Program-made: the position numbers and the translations under genes
Assembly (NCBI GenBank): GCA_943788635.1
Contig: CALSRA010000024.1
Span: forward strand, 1-64,000
Length of the DNA: 64,000 nt
From: an uncultured Alphaproteobacteria bacterium
GTDB taxonomy: Bacteria; Pseudomonadota; Alphaproteobacteria; UBA8366; GCA-2717185
Direction of reading: 5' to 3'
In this document: piece by piece, positions 55,277 through 64,000 of the stretch
Numbering within the stretch: the first letter of the stretch is position 1
Layout: each line of letters starts with the position of its first letter
The notes under the pieces: generated by a model
The model's input: the letters and a program-made list of their open reading frames with translations, nothing else
What the model was told of the DNA's origin: nothing
Database searches by the model: none

Positions 55277-57510
55277 TGGCCGGCCCGCGACCAACGCCAA
55301 CAAAACGGCAGGTCCTCGACTTCATCAAGGAGAGCCCGACCCCTGTCGGCAAGCGCGAAATCGCACGCGCCTTCGGCCTTCGCGGCAGCGACAAGATCGC
55401 GCTGAAATCCCTTATCAGGGAACTGGAGAACGAAGGCCTTCTGGACCGTGGACGCAAGCGACGGGTCCGCCCGGCGGGCGCCCTGCCCCCGGTCCTGATC
55501 ATCGATGTTGTGGATATCGACTCCGATGGCGAGGTCTTGTGCAAACCCGCGCGCTGGGAGGAAAAAGCACCGCCGCCGGTTATCTACCTGCGGCAGGGAA
55601 AACGCCGGGGGCCTGCCCCGGGCAAGGGTGACCGGGTACTGGCCAATGTCCTGCGTGCCGGCAAGAATACCTATACCGCCGAAGCGATTCGCGTCCTGGG
55701 CAGCGGCCCGAAGGCTTTGCTTGGCATCTATGAACAACGCGGCACGAGTGGCGCTATCCGCCCGACCACCCGCGGTCGCGCCAGCGAATACGCTGTCGCG
55801 CCGGATGATCGCAATGGTGCGGTAAACGGCGAGGTCGTCGCCATCGAAATTCTGTCTTCCGGACGCGGTAGCGCGCGCGCCCGCGTGGTCGAACGAATCG
55901 GTCCGATCAACGATCCCCGGACCTATAGCCTGATTGCCATTCACAGCCGCGAAATCCCGACCGATTTCAGTCCCGATTCCCGCGCAGAAGCGGCGGCGGC
56001 CGGGCCGATCGGGCTCGACGACCGAACCGACCTCCGCGATATCCCGCTGGTGACCATCGACGGGGCGGATGCCCGGGACTTTGACGATGCTATCTGGGCC
56101 GAGCCGGACAAGGATGGCAAGGGCGGATGGCAGATCATTGTCGCCATCGCCGATGTCGCCGCCTATATCCGCCCCGGCGAAGCGCTGGACCGTGACGCCT
56201 ACAAGCGCGGAACATCGGTCTATTTTCCGGATCGGGTTGTACCGATGCTGCCGGAGGAAATATCCAACGGTTGGTGCTCGCTATTGCCGAACGAGCCACG
56301 CCCCTGCCTTGCCGTCCGCATGACGATTGACGCGGAAGGCAACCTGCGCAAACACGTCTTCATGCGCGGCCTCATGCGTTCTGCCGCACGGCTGACCTAT
56401 GAGCAGGTCCAGAAGGCGAAGGACGGCTTCCCGGACGACACGACCGGCCCGCTGTTGGATACAGTTATCGAGCCGTTATACGGCGCCTACGCCGCCCTGC
56501 TGAACGCCCGCGAGAAGCGCGGCACGCTGGACCTGGATATTCCGGAACTGTCCATCGTCATCGGCGAGAACGGGCATGTCGCGCAAATCGAACCCCGCGC
56601 CCGGCTGGACAGTCACAAGTTGATCGAGGAATTCATGATCGCGGCCAATGTCGCGGCCGCGGAAAGCCTGGAATCAAAAGGCGCGCCCGTCATGTACCGG
56701 GCGCACGAAGCACCCTCTATGGAAAAACTGGAAGGGTTGCGGCAATCCCTCGCCGCGCTCGATTACAAGCTGGTCAAGGGCGCTGTCCGGCCGATCCATT
56801 TTTCGGGCATTCTGGAGCGGGCCGCTGGCGACGGCAATTCCAGGATCGTCAACGACCTGGTGCTGCGCAGCCAATCCAAGGCCATATACGGCCCGGAAAA
56901 CCCGGGCCATTTCGGGCTCGCCCTGCAGCGCTACTGTCATTTCACATCGCCGATCAGGCGTTATCCCGACCTGCTGGTCCATCGGGCACTGATTGCAGCG
57001 CACCAGTTGGGCGATGATGGTTTGCCGCCCGGCGACGGCGAACGATTCGATGAAATGGGTGAGACGCTTTCCCTTGCCGAGCGCCGCGCCGAAGCCGCCG
57101 AGCGCGAAGCCCGCGAACGATATGTCACCGCCTTCCTGTCCGACCGGATCGGCGCGGAATTTCCCGGGCGCATCAGCGGCGTCACCCGGTTCGGCCTCTT
57201 CGTCACCCTGGACAATATCGGCGCGGATGGGCTGATACCGATCAGCACCCTCCCCTCGGACTACTACGACCATGACGAGCCACTGAACCGGCTGGTCGGT
57301 CGCGACTCCGGACAGATTTTTACCCTTGGCGAGTCTGTAACGGTTTCACTCAGCGAGGCGAATACGGATACGGGCGGGCTCGTGTTTGAAATGGTAACCG
57401 GCGGCACCAAGGGCACCGGTATACGATCACGACGTAAAGGTGCCCCCCGCCGCGGCAACCCCGGCAAGAAGCCGTCCCGCCGGAAAAAGCCAGGCACGTC
57501 GCGCCGCTAA
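55276..57510 (+). CDS. rnr: Ribonuclease R
   Basis: A 744-residue exoribonuclease that degrades structured RNA from the 3-prime end. An N-terminal winged helix (residues 5-60), cold-shock domain, RNB catalytic domain with DGADARDFDDAIW (four conserved acidic residues) and a C-terminal S1 domain (FPGRISGVTRFGLFVTL) are in order. A lysine-arginine-rich tail ends the protein. The GTG start overlaps the topA TAG stop, so translation is coupled. Confidence 0.96.
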   Translation: MAGPRPTPTKRQVLDFIKESPTPVGKREIARAFGLRGSDKIALKSLIRELENEGLLDRGRKRRVRPAGALPPVLIIDVVDIDSDGEVLCKPARWEEKAPPPVIYLRQGKRRGPAPGKGDRVLANVLRAGKNTYTAEAIRVLGSGPKALLGIYEQRGTSGAIRPTTRGRASEYAVAPDDRNGAVNGEVVAIEILSSGRGSARARVVERIGPINDPRTYSLIAIHSREIPTDFSPDSRAEAAAAGPIGLDDRTDLRDIPLVTIDGADARDFDDAIWAEPDKDGKGGWQIIVAIADVAAYIRPGEALDRDAYKRGTSVYFPDRVVPMLPEEISNGWCSLLPNEPRPCLAVRMTIDAEGNLRKHVFMRGLMRSAARLTYEQVQKAKDGFPDDTTGPLLDTVIEPLYGAYAALLNAREKRGTLDLDIPELSIVIGENGHVAQIEPRARLDSHKLIEEFMIAANVAAAESLESKGAPVMYRAHEAPSMEKLEGLRQSLAALDYKLVKGAVRPIHFSGILERAAGDGNSRIVNDLVLRSQSKAIYGPENPGHFGLALQRYCHFTSPIRRYPDLLVHRALIAAHQLGDDGLPPGDGERFDEMGETLSLAERRAEAAEREARERYVTAFLSDRIGAEFPGRISGVTRFGLFVTLDNIGADGLIPISTLPSDYYDHDEPLNRLVGRDSGQIFTLGESVTVSLSEANTDTGGLVFEMVTGGTKGTGIRSRRKGAPRRGNPGKKPSRRKKPGTSRR

Positions 57511-57578
57511 TTCGCTATCCGGTAGTAATCTTGGGGTCCAGCGATTAGGTTTGCCGGGCTGTCACAATTACGAACACC

Positions 57579-59205
57579 ATGAACCAAACAGACCGGCACA
57601 TCGCTTCGACGCGCCAGATACGGCGCGGCAATCACCACCGCGTCGCCATCGGCAGGGCGGGCGCGGGATTGCTGTTACTGCTGACAGCGGCCTGCGCCGG
57701 CGCACATACCCCTGATCCATCGAACAAGGCAGGATCAACAGGCGAGATCGCCCTGATGTTCGAAACCGTCCTCGAACACGTGAATGATATCCACATCAAA
57801 CCGCACTCGGTCGATGACCTCACACTTGCCGGGCTAAAGCGTCTCGAGCGGATCGATCCCGCCGCATCGATTGAACGGCATGGGGACGAGATCCAGCTGC
57901 TGATCAACGGCACAGCTATCAGCACGGCACGCGCCGGGACCGCCGATGATCCCGTCGGTTGGGCCGCAACCGTCGAACACCTGATTATCGAAGGGCGCAA
58001 TGTCTCCGGCGCGCTACAGGCCACGGATAATGAAAAACTGTTCAAAACCGTGATCGACGGCATTGTTGGCGAACTTGATCGCTATTCCCGCTATGCCGAC
58101 AGGAAAGCCGCGCGACAACAGCGGGAAGACCGGGAAGGGTTCGGCGGCGTCGGCATTTCCATCCTTGGTGACGAAGATGGTGCGCGTATTCAGCGGGTTA
58201 CCAAAGATATGCCCGCAAATCGTAACGATGTCCGCGTCGGTGATATTATCACCGCAGCCGATGGCGACGCTCTGAAAGGCATGCCGCTGGGCAAAATAGT
58301 CAGGCTGCTTGCGCGGCCCCGGTCGGAACCACCGTGACACCTTTCCCTGCGCCGCGACGGACAGGAAAGCCCACTGGTCCGAACCCTCGTACGGGCCCGG
58401 GTCATCCCGATTACCGTGTTTTTTGAAAACCACGGCAATATCGGATATCTGCGGATGAGCGGATTCAATCAGGACACCACCCGGGAACTCAGCGAAGGTA
58501 TAGCGCGAAGCGCAACGCGAAATCGGCGCAAGGCTGAAGGGGGTCGTCATCGACCTGCGCGGCAATCCCGGCGGGTTGCTGGATCAGGCCGTCGATTCCG
58601 CCGATCTTTTCCTCGCTGGCGGCCGGATCAGTTCGACCCGGGGACGCCACCCCTCCGACAGCCAGCAGATATTTGATGCGACCCATTCCACCATCGCCGA
58701 TGGCATTCCGGTCGTCATGCTGCTTGATGGCGCGTCCGCGTCCGCATCCGAAGTTCCTGGCGGCCGCACTGCAGGACACCGGCCGCGCAGTGCTTGTCGG
58801 CAGCCGCAGCTTCGGCAAGGGCACCGTGCAAACCGTGTTGCAGATGCCGAATGCCGGTGAGCTGATTCTCACCTGGGCCCCGGCTTCTGTCGCCTTCCGG
58901 ATATGTCCTGCACCGGCTTGGCGTGGTGCGCGACCGTATGCACCAGCAGCGCGGGATGATGAAAACGACGCCGATGCGATCCTGCAGCGAGCACTGGATG
59001 AAGGGTGAATCGCGGCGGCAGATCAGCATGCGACGGATGGTGGATGATAACGATCCCAAAGCGGTAAAGGCCGTGGCAGCGCTCTGCCCCTGGCAACCGC
59101 ATAGCGGAAAGGACGTTGACATCGAAGTGGCGAAACGGCTTCTTGAAACGCCGGGCCCTCTATCAGAAGGCCCTCCGGACCACGACGCTGAACGCCGGGA
59201 GCTGA
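57579..59205 (+). pseudogene. S41 family (C-terminal processing) peptidase with multiple frameshifts
   Basis: The N-terminal 250 residues are intact: a lipoprotein-like signal (LLTAACAG), a helical part and a PDZ domain (GVGISILGDEDG to ALKGMPLGKIVRLL). After 58317 the frame breaks repeatedly, but corrected frames give a full S41 domain: LKGVVIDLRGNPGGLLDQAV, DGASASASEF with the catalytic serine, and GSRSFGKGTVQTV with the catalytic lysine. The last corrected frame ends AGS-stop at 59205. Nearly all breaks are single extra bases (for example CCCC at 58317, ACACCTTT near 58338, GAAGTTC near 58757). It is either an error-rich stretch of assembly or a decayed gene. Confidence 0.75.
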
Positions 59206-59210
59206 CCTCC

Positions 59211-59915
59211 ATGACAGATACATCCACTGACGCAACCCAAAAGAAACGCCCCGCACGCCCGCATGATTCCGCGAGCGTTGTCCTGCTGCGCGGTGCGCGA
59301 CAGGAGCCGGAGGTTCTGCTGGGCAGGCGGCGACTGAATGCACGGTTCATGCCCGGGGTCTATGTATTCCCCGGCGGGCGGGTTGATCCGACGGATGCCG
59401 CCCATGGCGCCGCATTCCCGCTGCGGGATGACGTTATGACCCAGATGGGCCGCCACTGCCCGCCACGGCGCGCCACGGCGCTCGCCTGGGCAGCGCTGCG
59501 GGAAACCTGGGAAGAAACCGGCCTGCTGATCGGCGAACCGGGCGATATCAGCGATTCCGACGCTTCCCCGCTGCATGCGGCATATGCGGAGGCGAATCTG
59601 CGGCCTGCCGCGGGGCGGCTGGATTATATCCTGCGCGCGATCACCCCGACGCGCAGCCCGATCCGGTTCAATACGCGCTTTTTTCTGGCCGATGCGGAAA
59701 CGACCAGCGGCACGCTGCAGCACACGACCGAGCTGGAAGACATCGGCTGGCGTTCCGCCGCAGAGGCGCTGGACACCCTGGAGCTGATGACCGTGACACG
59801 GCTGGCGCTCGACGAGGCCGTGAAATTGTGGCGGGAAAACCCGGCACCGGACCCGAACCGGCCGGTAAAACGCCTCTTCAATCGCCGCAGCACCCGAATG
59901 ATCACGACCGAATAG
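59211..59915 (+). CDS. NUDIX hydrolase family protein
   Basis: A 234-residue NUDIX-like protein. The opening [21 protein letters not shown] and the [13 protein letters not shown] are typical, and [17 protein letters not shown] carries the RExxEExG core of the NUDIX box. It resembles NUDT19-like proteins, which are longer and have an insertion within the NUDIX box. The ATG at 59211 lies five bases after the S41 stop and follows GGGAGCTGACCTCC. The substrate is unknown. Confidence 0.82.
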   Translation: MTDTSTDATQKKRPARPHDSASVVLLRGARQEPEVLLGRRRLNARFMPGVYVFPGGRVDPTDAAHGAAFPLRDDVMTQMGRHCPPRRATALAWAALRETWEETGLLIGEPGDISDSDASPLHAAYAEANLRPAAGRLDYILRAITPTRSPIRFNTRFFLADAETTSGTLQHTTELEDIGWRSAAEALDTLELMTVTRLALDEAVKLWRENPAPDPNRPVKRLFNRRSTRMITTE

Positions 59916-59982
59916 GCTTGACTTGATACCCGCGGCGGCTAATGTGCCGCCCCAAGCGATTGCAAGCAGTGGAACATCGATT

Positions 59983-60150
59983 ATGGCCAAAGCAAACACG
60001 ATTCAGATCAAGATGATCAGCTCCGCGGATACGGGTTACTACTATGTGACCAAGAAGAACCCGCGGACGCAGACCGAAAAGATGGAAATGCGTAAGTACG
60101 ATCCGGTCGTGCGCAAGCACGTTACCTTCAAGGAAGGCCGTATCAAGTAG
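59983..60150 (+). CDS. rpmG: 50S ribosomal protein L33
   Basis: A 55-residue protein, [13 protein letters not shown] onward, with the typical [12 protein letters not shown] and [14 protein letters not shown] segments of L33. It lacks the zinc-binding cysteines (a C-minus type). The position after rnr and the NUDIX gene is conserved in related bacteria. Confidence 0.96.
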   Translation: MAKANTIQIKMISSADTGYYYVTKKNPRTQTEKMEMRKYDPVVRKHVTFKEGRIK

Positions 60151-60199
60151 TCAGCAGGTTTCCAGCCGATACCGTATCCAGGGATATCCGGGATGCAAA

Positions 60200-60227
60200 A
60201 AAGCCGCACTCAATCGGGTGCGGCTTT
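60200..60227. terminator. Bidirectional terminator between rpmG and pleD
   Basis: AAAGCCGCAC pairs with GTGCGGCTTT. On the minus strand the stem is followed by TTTTTTGC, and on the plus strand by TTTGCG. It serves the two convergent genes. Confidence 0.85.
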
Positions 60228-60272
60228 GCGATTCAGGGCGCCAAACACCCAATTAGCACGGCTTAAACGGGT

Positions 60273-61706
60273 TCAGCGGCCGCCGCCGGCCACTTCTTCC
60301 TGAAGTACCGGTGTAATCGACTCAAACACGCCGTCAGTATTCAGCACCGCCCTATTCCGCCCCGTATCCTTTGCGTGATACAGCGCGTCATCCGCCCGCT
60401 TCAAAATCGACTCTGAGGTATCGCCGTTTTCCCGTGCTGTCGCGACACCGATACTGATCGTTATTGGTAGCGTGGTCGATAACTCGGGCACCGTGAAACC
60501 ATTGTTCTCGATATCCTGACGCAGACGCTCGGCAACAGCACAGGCAATGCCGACATTTGTGTCCGGCATGACAATGACGAATTCCTCGCCCCCCATGCGC
60601 GCAACCGTATCGAAGCTGCGCAGGTTGCCGCTGACACGCTCCGCCAGTTCCTTCAGCACGGAATCGCCGGCAGCATGGCCATGGGAATCATTGACGCGTT
60701 TGAAAAAGTCGATATCGAACATGATCATCGACAGCGACTTGCCGCCGCGCTCCACCCGGCCGATCTGGCCGTCAAGATGCGCGGTCAGGTAGCGTCTGTT
60801 GTACAGGCCCGTCAGGCTGTCCGTGAGCGCCATCTCAATGCTGCGCTCGTAGGTCTTGCGCAACCGGCCATGATAGCGCCAGCGACGTATCTGCGTTCGG
60901 GCACGGGCCAGTAATTCGTTCTGGTCAATCGGTTTGACAAGGTAGTCGTTCACCCCAAGGTCAAAACCCTTGGCCAATCGTTCGAGCTGGTCTTCCTCGA
61001 TAACCAGAAGTATCGGGATCTGGCGGGTGATCTCGGTCGAGCGAAGCTGCGAACAAAGCCGCAAGGCATCCTGGTCGCGCAGGTTGAGATTGATGATGAC
61101 GATATCGAAAGGCTGGTCCAGCGCACGCTGATAGGTGGTCGCGACATCGGTTTCGACGAAGACGTTATCGTCGTCCTGCGCCAGGGTCGCCGAAATCTTG
61201 GCGGCATCGACTTCATTGTCGTCCAGCACCAGCACATTGGCCTTTGCCGCGCTGAGCTGAATGACCGGCGTACTGTTTTCCAACGCGCCGAGCTGGCCGG
61301 TTGTCTGTTCCCGCAACCGCCATTCATCCATCACCATCTTCAGGCGGACCAGCGACCGGACACGGGCAAACAGGGCCATGTCATTGACCGGCTTGGTCAA
61401 AAAGTCATCCGCACCGCATTCGATACCGCGAACCCGGTCGGCCGCATCGGACAGCGCCGTAATCATCACAACCGGAATATGCATGCTTTCCGGCTGTTCC
61501 TTGATGCGTCGGCAGACCTCGAACCCATCCATTCCGGGCATCATCACATCCAGCAGAACAATATCGGGCGGCTGCTGCTCGATCAGTTCCAGCGCAGTCG
61601 GGCCGTCATAGGCCGTGATAACGTCAAAATATTCACTGGTGAGCTTCGCTTCCAGAAGCTTAACATTCGGAAGCAGGTCATCGACGACGAGGATGCGGGC
61701 TGACAT
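60273..61706 (-). CDS. pleD: PleD-type response regulator / diguanylate cyclase
   Basis: A 477-residue protein with two receiver domains and a GGDEF domain. The first receiver has the phospho-acceptor in IVLLDVMMPGMDG (about Asp53). The second (about residues 155-270) is degenerate, with IINLNLRDQDA in place of the acceptor. The cyclase domain has MGGEEFVIVM, the active GGEEF form, and RxxD is not obvious upstream. Phosphorylation of the first domain would dimerise the protein and switch on c-di-GMP synthesis. It follows divK after six bases. Confidence 0.94.
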   Translation of the reverse strand: MSARILVVDDLLPNVKLLEAKLTSEYFDVITAYDGPTALELIEQQPPDIVLLDVMMPGMDGFEVCRRIKEQPESMHIPVVMITALSDAADRVRGIECGADDFLTKPVNDMALFARVRSLVRLKMVMDEWRLREQTTGQLGALENSTPVIQLSAAKANVLVLDDNEVDAAKISATLAQDDDNVFVETDVATTYQRALDQPFDIVIINLNLRDQDALRLCSQLRSTEITRQIPILLVIEEDQLERLAKGFDLGVNDYLVKPIDQNELLARARTQIRRWRYHGRLRKTYERSIEMALTDSLTGLYNRRYLTAHLDGQIGRVERGGKSLSMIMFDIDFFKRVNDSHGHAAGDSVLKELAERVSGNLRSFDTVARMGGEEFVIVMPDTNVGIACAVAERLRQDIENNGFTVPELSTTLPITISIGVATARENGDTSESILKRADDALYHAKDTGRNRAVLNTDGVFESITPVLQEEVAGGGR

Positions 61707-61712
61707 TTTCGA

Positions 61713-62078
61713 TCAACTCAAAAAGCGTTCCACGGTTGCGAGGAAGCCCGTCACCGAAATCGGCTTGGCGATATAGGCCTCGCATCCGCCATCACGAAAC
61801 TTTTCCTCGTCACCCTTCATGGCAAATGCCGTAACGGCAATGACGGGAATCTGCTTGATGTCGTCGTCTTCCTTGATCCACTTGGTGACTTCCAGCCCGG
61901 ATACTTCCGGCAACTGGATATCCTTCAGGATGAGATTCGGTTTTTGCAGCCGCGCAATTTTAAGTGCCTCGACACCATCGCGGGTCTGCAGAATATCATA
62001 TCCCTGCGATTCGAGCAGATCATGAAACAGCTTCATGTTCAGCTCGTTGTCTTCGACTATTAGAATTGTTTTTGCCAT
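61713..62078 (-). CDS. divK: Single-domain response regulator DivK
   Basis: A 121-residue receiver domain with the acidic pair in LIVEDNELN, the phospho-acceptor aspartate in [13 protein letters not shown] and the lysine in YIAKPIS. It has no output domain. In Caulobacter DivK passes the cell-fate signal between the PleC and DivJ kinases and affects DivL-CckA. The neighbouring pleD in the same operon supports the assignment. Confidence 0.94.
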   Translation of the reverse strand: MAKTILIVEDNELNMKLFHDLLESQGYDILQTRDGVEALKIARLQKPNLILKDIQLPEVSGLEVTKWIKEDDDIKQIPVIAVTAFAMKGDEEKFRDGGCEAYIAKPISVTGFLATVERFLS

Positions 62079-62294
62079 GGTCCACTTAATCTTTTTGCGG
62101 CGAAAGCATGATTTACTTTAGCAAAATTACGATTAACAAATCCCTAACCTTCAGCGAATGCTTCACGAAACTCACAGAAAAATACCCGTTTTAAAAGAAA
62201 TAAGCCATCTATCCACCTATTTTCATAGTCACTGGCCGTTTTCGTCTAATTTCATGCTATTTTTCCACTGTATTTATTTACAGGAGCTGCGGCG

Positions 62295-63203
62295 ATGCGA
62301 ATCGGCGTGGATGTTGGCGGCACAAAAATCGAGGTGGCCGTAATACGAGCCGATGGCAGCTTTGCTGCCCGGCAACGAATTTCGACGCCTGCCGATAATT
62401 ATACATTAACGCTGGATGCGATTGTTACGTTGATCAACGAAACCGAAGCAGCGGTCGGCCAGTCCTGCTCGCTGGGCTTCGGCATTCCCGGAACCCTGTC
62501 ACCGGCAACGGGCCGCATCAAGAACGCCCCCAATGCACCGATTGACGGCCACCCCTTTGACAAGGATCTCGAACAGCGGCTGGGCCGCCCGGTCCGGATG
62601 ATGAATGATGCCAACTGTTTTGCGCTGTCGGAAGCAAAGGACGGCGCTGCAACCGGCGCCAATGTCGTTTTCGGCGTGATTCTGGGCACCGGGTGCGGCG
62701 GCGGCGTTGTCATTGATGGCAGTGTATTGGGTGGACGCAACGCCATCGCCGGGGAATGGGGCCACACACAACTCCCCTGGATGACGCCCGCGGAACATCC
62801 CGGCCCCCCATGCAAATGCGGCCTAACCGGATGTATCGAAACATTCCTGTCCGGCACCGGATTCGCCGCGCGCCATGCAGAGGCAACCGGAACCATGCTG
62901 GACGCTGTCGACATCATTACGCGCGCCGAATCCGGCGATCCCACCTGCCGCGACAGCCTGTCGGCATATGAAAGCCGGCTGGCCCGGGCGCTCGCCCATG
63001 TGATCAACCTGCTCGACCCGGATATCATTGTTCTGGGCGGTGGTATGTCGAACGCGCGCAGCCTGTATGACACGGTCCCGCACCTTTGGAGCGAATGGGT
63101 CTTCTCAGACCGGGTCGATACCATTCTGCGCCCCCCAAAACATGGCGATTCGAGCGGTGTTCGCGGCGCGGCCTGGCTTTGGCCAGAGGACATTTCCACA
63201 TGA
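62295..63203 (+). CDS. ROK family sugar kinase
   Basis: A 302-residue kinase. The phosphate-binding loop [16 protein letters not shown] is at residues 2-17. The ROK zinc motif is visible as the histidine in EWGHTQLPW and the cysteines in [15 protein letters not shown]. The FGIPGTLSP and [13 protein letters not shown] segments match fructokinase/N-acetylglucosamine kinase (Mak or NagK) types. The specific sugar cannot be stated. The start at 62295 follows CAGGAG. Its stop overlaps the dinB start (ACATGA). Confidence 0.9.
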   Translation: MRIGVDVGGTKIEVAVIRADGSFAARQRISTPADNYTLTLDAIVTLINETEAAVGQSCSLGFGIPGTLSPATGRIKNAPNAPIDGHPFDKDLEQRLGRPVRMMNDANCFALSEAKDGAATGANVVFGVILGTGCGGGVVIDGSVLGGRNAIAGEWGHTQLPWMTPAEHPGPPCKCGLTGCIETFLSGTGFAARHAEATGTMLDAVDIITRAESGDPTCRDSLSAYESRLARALAHVINLLDPDIIVLGGGMSNARSLYDTVPHLWSEWVFSDRVDTILRPPKHGDSSGVRGAAWLWPEDIST

Positions 63204-64000
63204 CCGTAACGGCGCTGTGCCGCGACTGCCTGCTGGAACGCAACGCGGCCGTCGATTCCGGACGGTGTCCCGCCTGCGGTTCACCGCGCCTGCTGCAGCA
63301 CCCGGAACTGGGCAATCTTTCGATTGCGCATATCGATTGCGATGCTTTTTACGCATCCGTTGAAAAACGCGACGACCCTTCGCTTCGCGACAAACCGGTC
63401 ATCGTCGGCGGCGGTCATCGTGGCGTCGTATCCGCCGCCTGCTATGTCGCCAGGCTTTACGGGGTGCGATCTGCCATGCCCATGTTTCAGGCCCTGAAAG
63501 CCTGCCCGGACGCCGTTGTCATTCGCCCTGACATGGCCAAATACAGCGCGACGGGGCTGCAGATCCGCGCCATCATGAAGGATTACACGCCACTGGTGGA
63601 ACCGCTTTCCATCGATGAGGCCTTTCTCGACCTCAACGGTACGGAGGCGCTGCACAAGGGCACGCCAGCCCGGACGCTGGCGCTGATCGTGAAACGAATT
63701 GAAGCGGAACTTGGCGTCAATGCCAGTATCGGCCTCAGCTACAACAAGTTCCTTGCCAAGGTCGCTTCCGACCTGGACAAGCCGCGCGGCTTTGCGCCGA
63801 TCGGAAAAGAAGAAGCCGTTTCCTTTCTCGCGCCGCGCCCGACCAGCATTATATGGGGCGTGGGCAAGGCGCTGCGGGAAAAGCTTCGCCGCGATGGCAT
63901 CTCCACTGTCGGTCAACTGCAACGAAAATCCGAACCCGATCTTGTCCGCCGCTATGGCTCAATCGGCAGGCGCCTGTATCATTTTTCCCGCGGGCATGAC
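63200..64000 (+). CDS. dinB: DNA polymerase IV, truncated by window edge
   Basis: The first 267 residues of a Y-family translesion polymerase. A zinc-ribbon-like N-terminal extension (CRDC and CPAC pairs, residues 7-26) precedes the catalytic start [21 protein letters not shown]. The second acidic pair is in [11 protein letters not shown], and [18 protein letters not shown] follows. The little-finger domain lies beyond the window. The start at 63200 overlaps the ROK gene stop by four bases, so the two are coupled. Confidence 0.93.
   Translation, partial: MTVTALCRDCLLERNAAVDSGRCPACGSPRLLQHPELGNLSIAHIDCDAFYASVEKRDDPSLRDKPVIVGGGHRGVVSAACYVARLYGVRSAMPMFQALKACPDAVVIRPDMAKYSATGLQIRAIMKDYTPLVEPLSIDEAFLDLNGTEALHKGTPARTLALIVKRIEAELGVNASIGLSYNKFLAKVASDLDKPRGFAPIGKEEAVSFLAPRPTSIIWGVGKALREKLRRDGISTVGQLQRKSEPDLVRRYGSIGRRLYHFSRGHD

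Overview
The window looks like the chromosome of a marine or halotolerant alphaproteobacterium, most probably of the Rhodospirillales group. Support comes from the gatCAB, pyrB-pyrC-plsY, dprA-topA-rnr, rpmG and divK-pleD neighbourhoods, a pyrC lacking its metal-binding HxH in the way I recall for alphaproteobacteria, a two-step glycine betaine synthesis pair, and a TRAP transporter. Most of the window is visibly GC-rich. The exception is an AT-rich island at about 26.1-29.5 kb. No rRNA, tRNA or CRISPR was seen.

Region by region: 0-5 kb holds a membrane protein fragment, a structured leader RNA with a terminator, a metallophosphoesterase, a secreted metallo-beta-lactamase-fold hydrolase, a sugar-nucleotide-type epimerase and a glyoxalase-like protein. 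From 4.7 to 12.7 kb two paralogous CaiB/BaiF CoA-transferases flank a TRAP transporter (dctPQM) with a GntR/FadR regulator; a truncated IS21 element has replaced the sequence upstream of dctP. From 12.8 to 20.1 kb are a duplicated-domain lipoprotein with a decayed copy, an amidohydrolase, a peroxiredoxin with an in-frame UGA at the catalytic cysteine position (candidate selenoprotein), an intradiol dioxygenase and a TauD-type dioxygenase. Two cobalamin riboswitches (20.2 and 21.5 kb) control a HupE/UreJ protein and a small His-containing membrane protein that converge on each other.

From 22.0 to 29.8 kb lies the accessory region: glycine betaine methyltransferases, an IS110 element sitting inside a field of 10-bp repeats, a deleted REP-associated transposase, and the AT-rich island. 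The island encodes one large STAND-type ATPase with a C-terminal phosphoribosyltransferase-like domain, interrupted by a single in-frame TGA. This is the best candidate for an uncharacterised, probably anti-phage, system.

From 29.8 to 42 kb are redox enzymes, acetyltransferases, a PEP-CTERM exported protein, an ArsR-SRPBCC pair, gatCAB and ruvX. From 42 to 64 kb is mostly core: mlaA, pyrB, pyrC, plsY, dprA, topA, rnr, an S41 peptidase, a NUDIX hydrolase, rpmG, pleD, divK, a ROK kinase and dinB. A sulfate-assimilation block (cysH-cysD-cysNC) plus an enolase-superfamily gene sits between plsY and dprA.

Many genes here, including essential gatB, carry single-base frameshifts, nearly all +1 and often in short homopolymers. 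This pattern suggests insertion-type sequencing errors more than real decay, and affects how the broken genes should be read.
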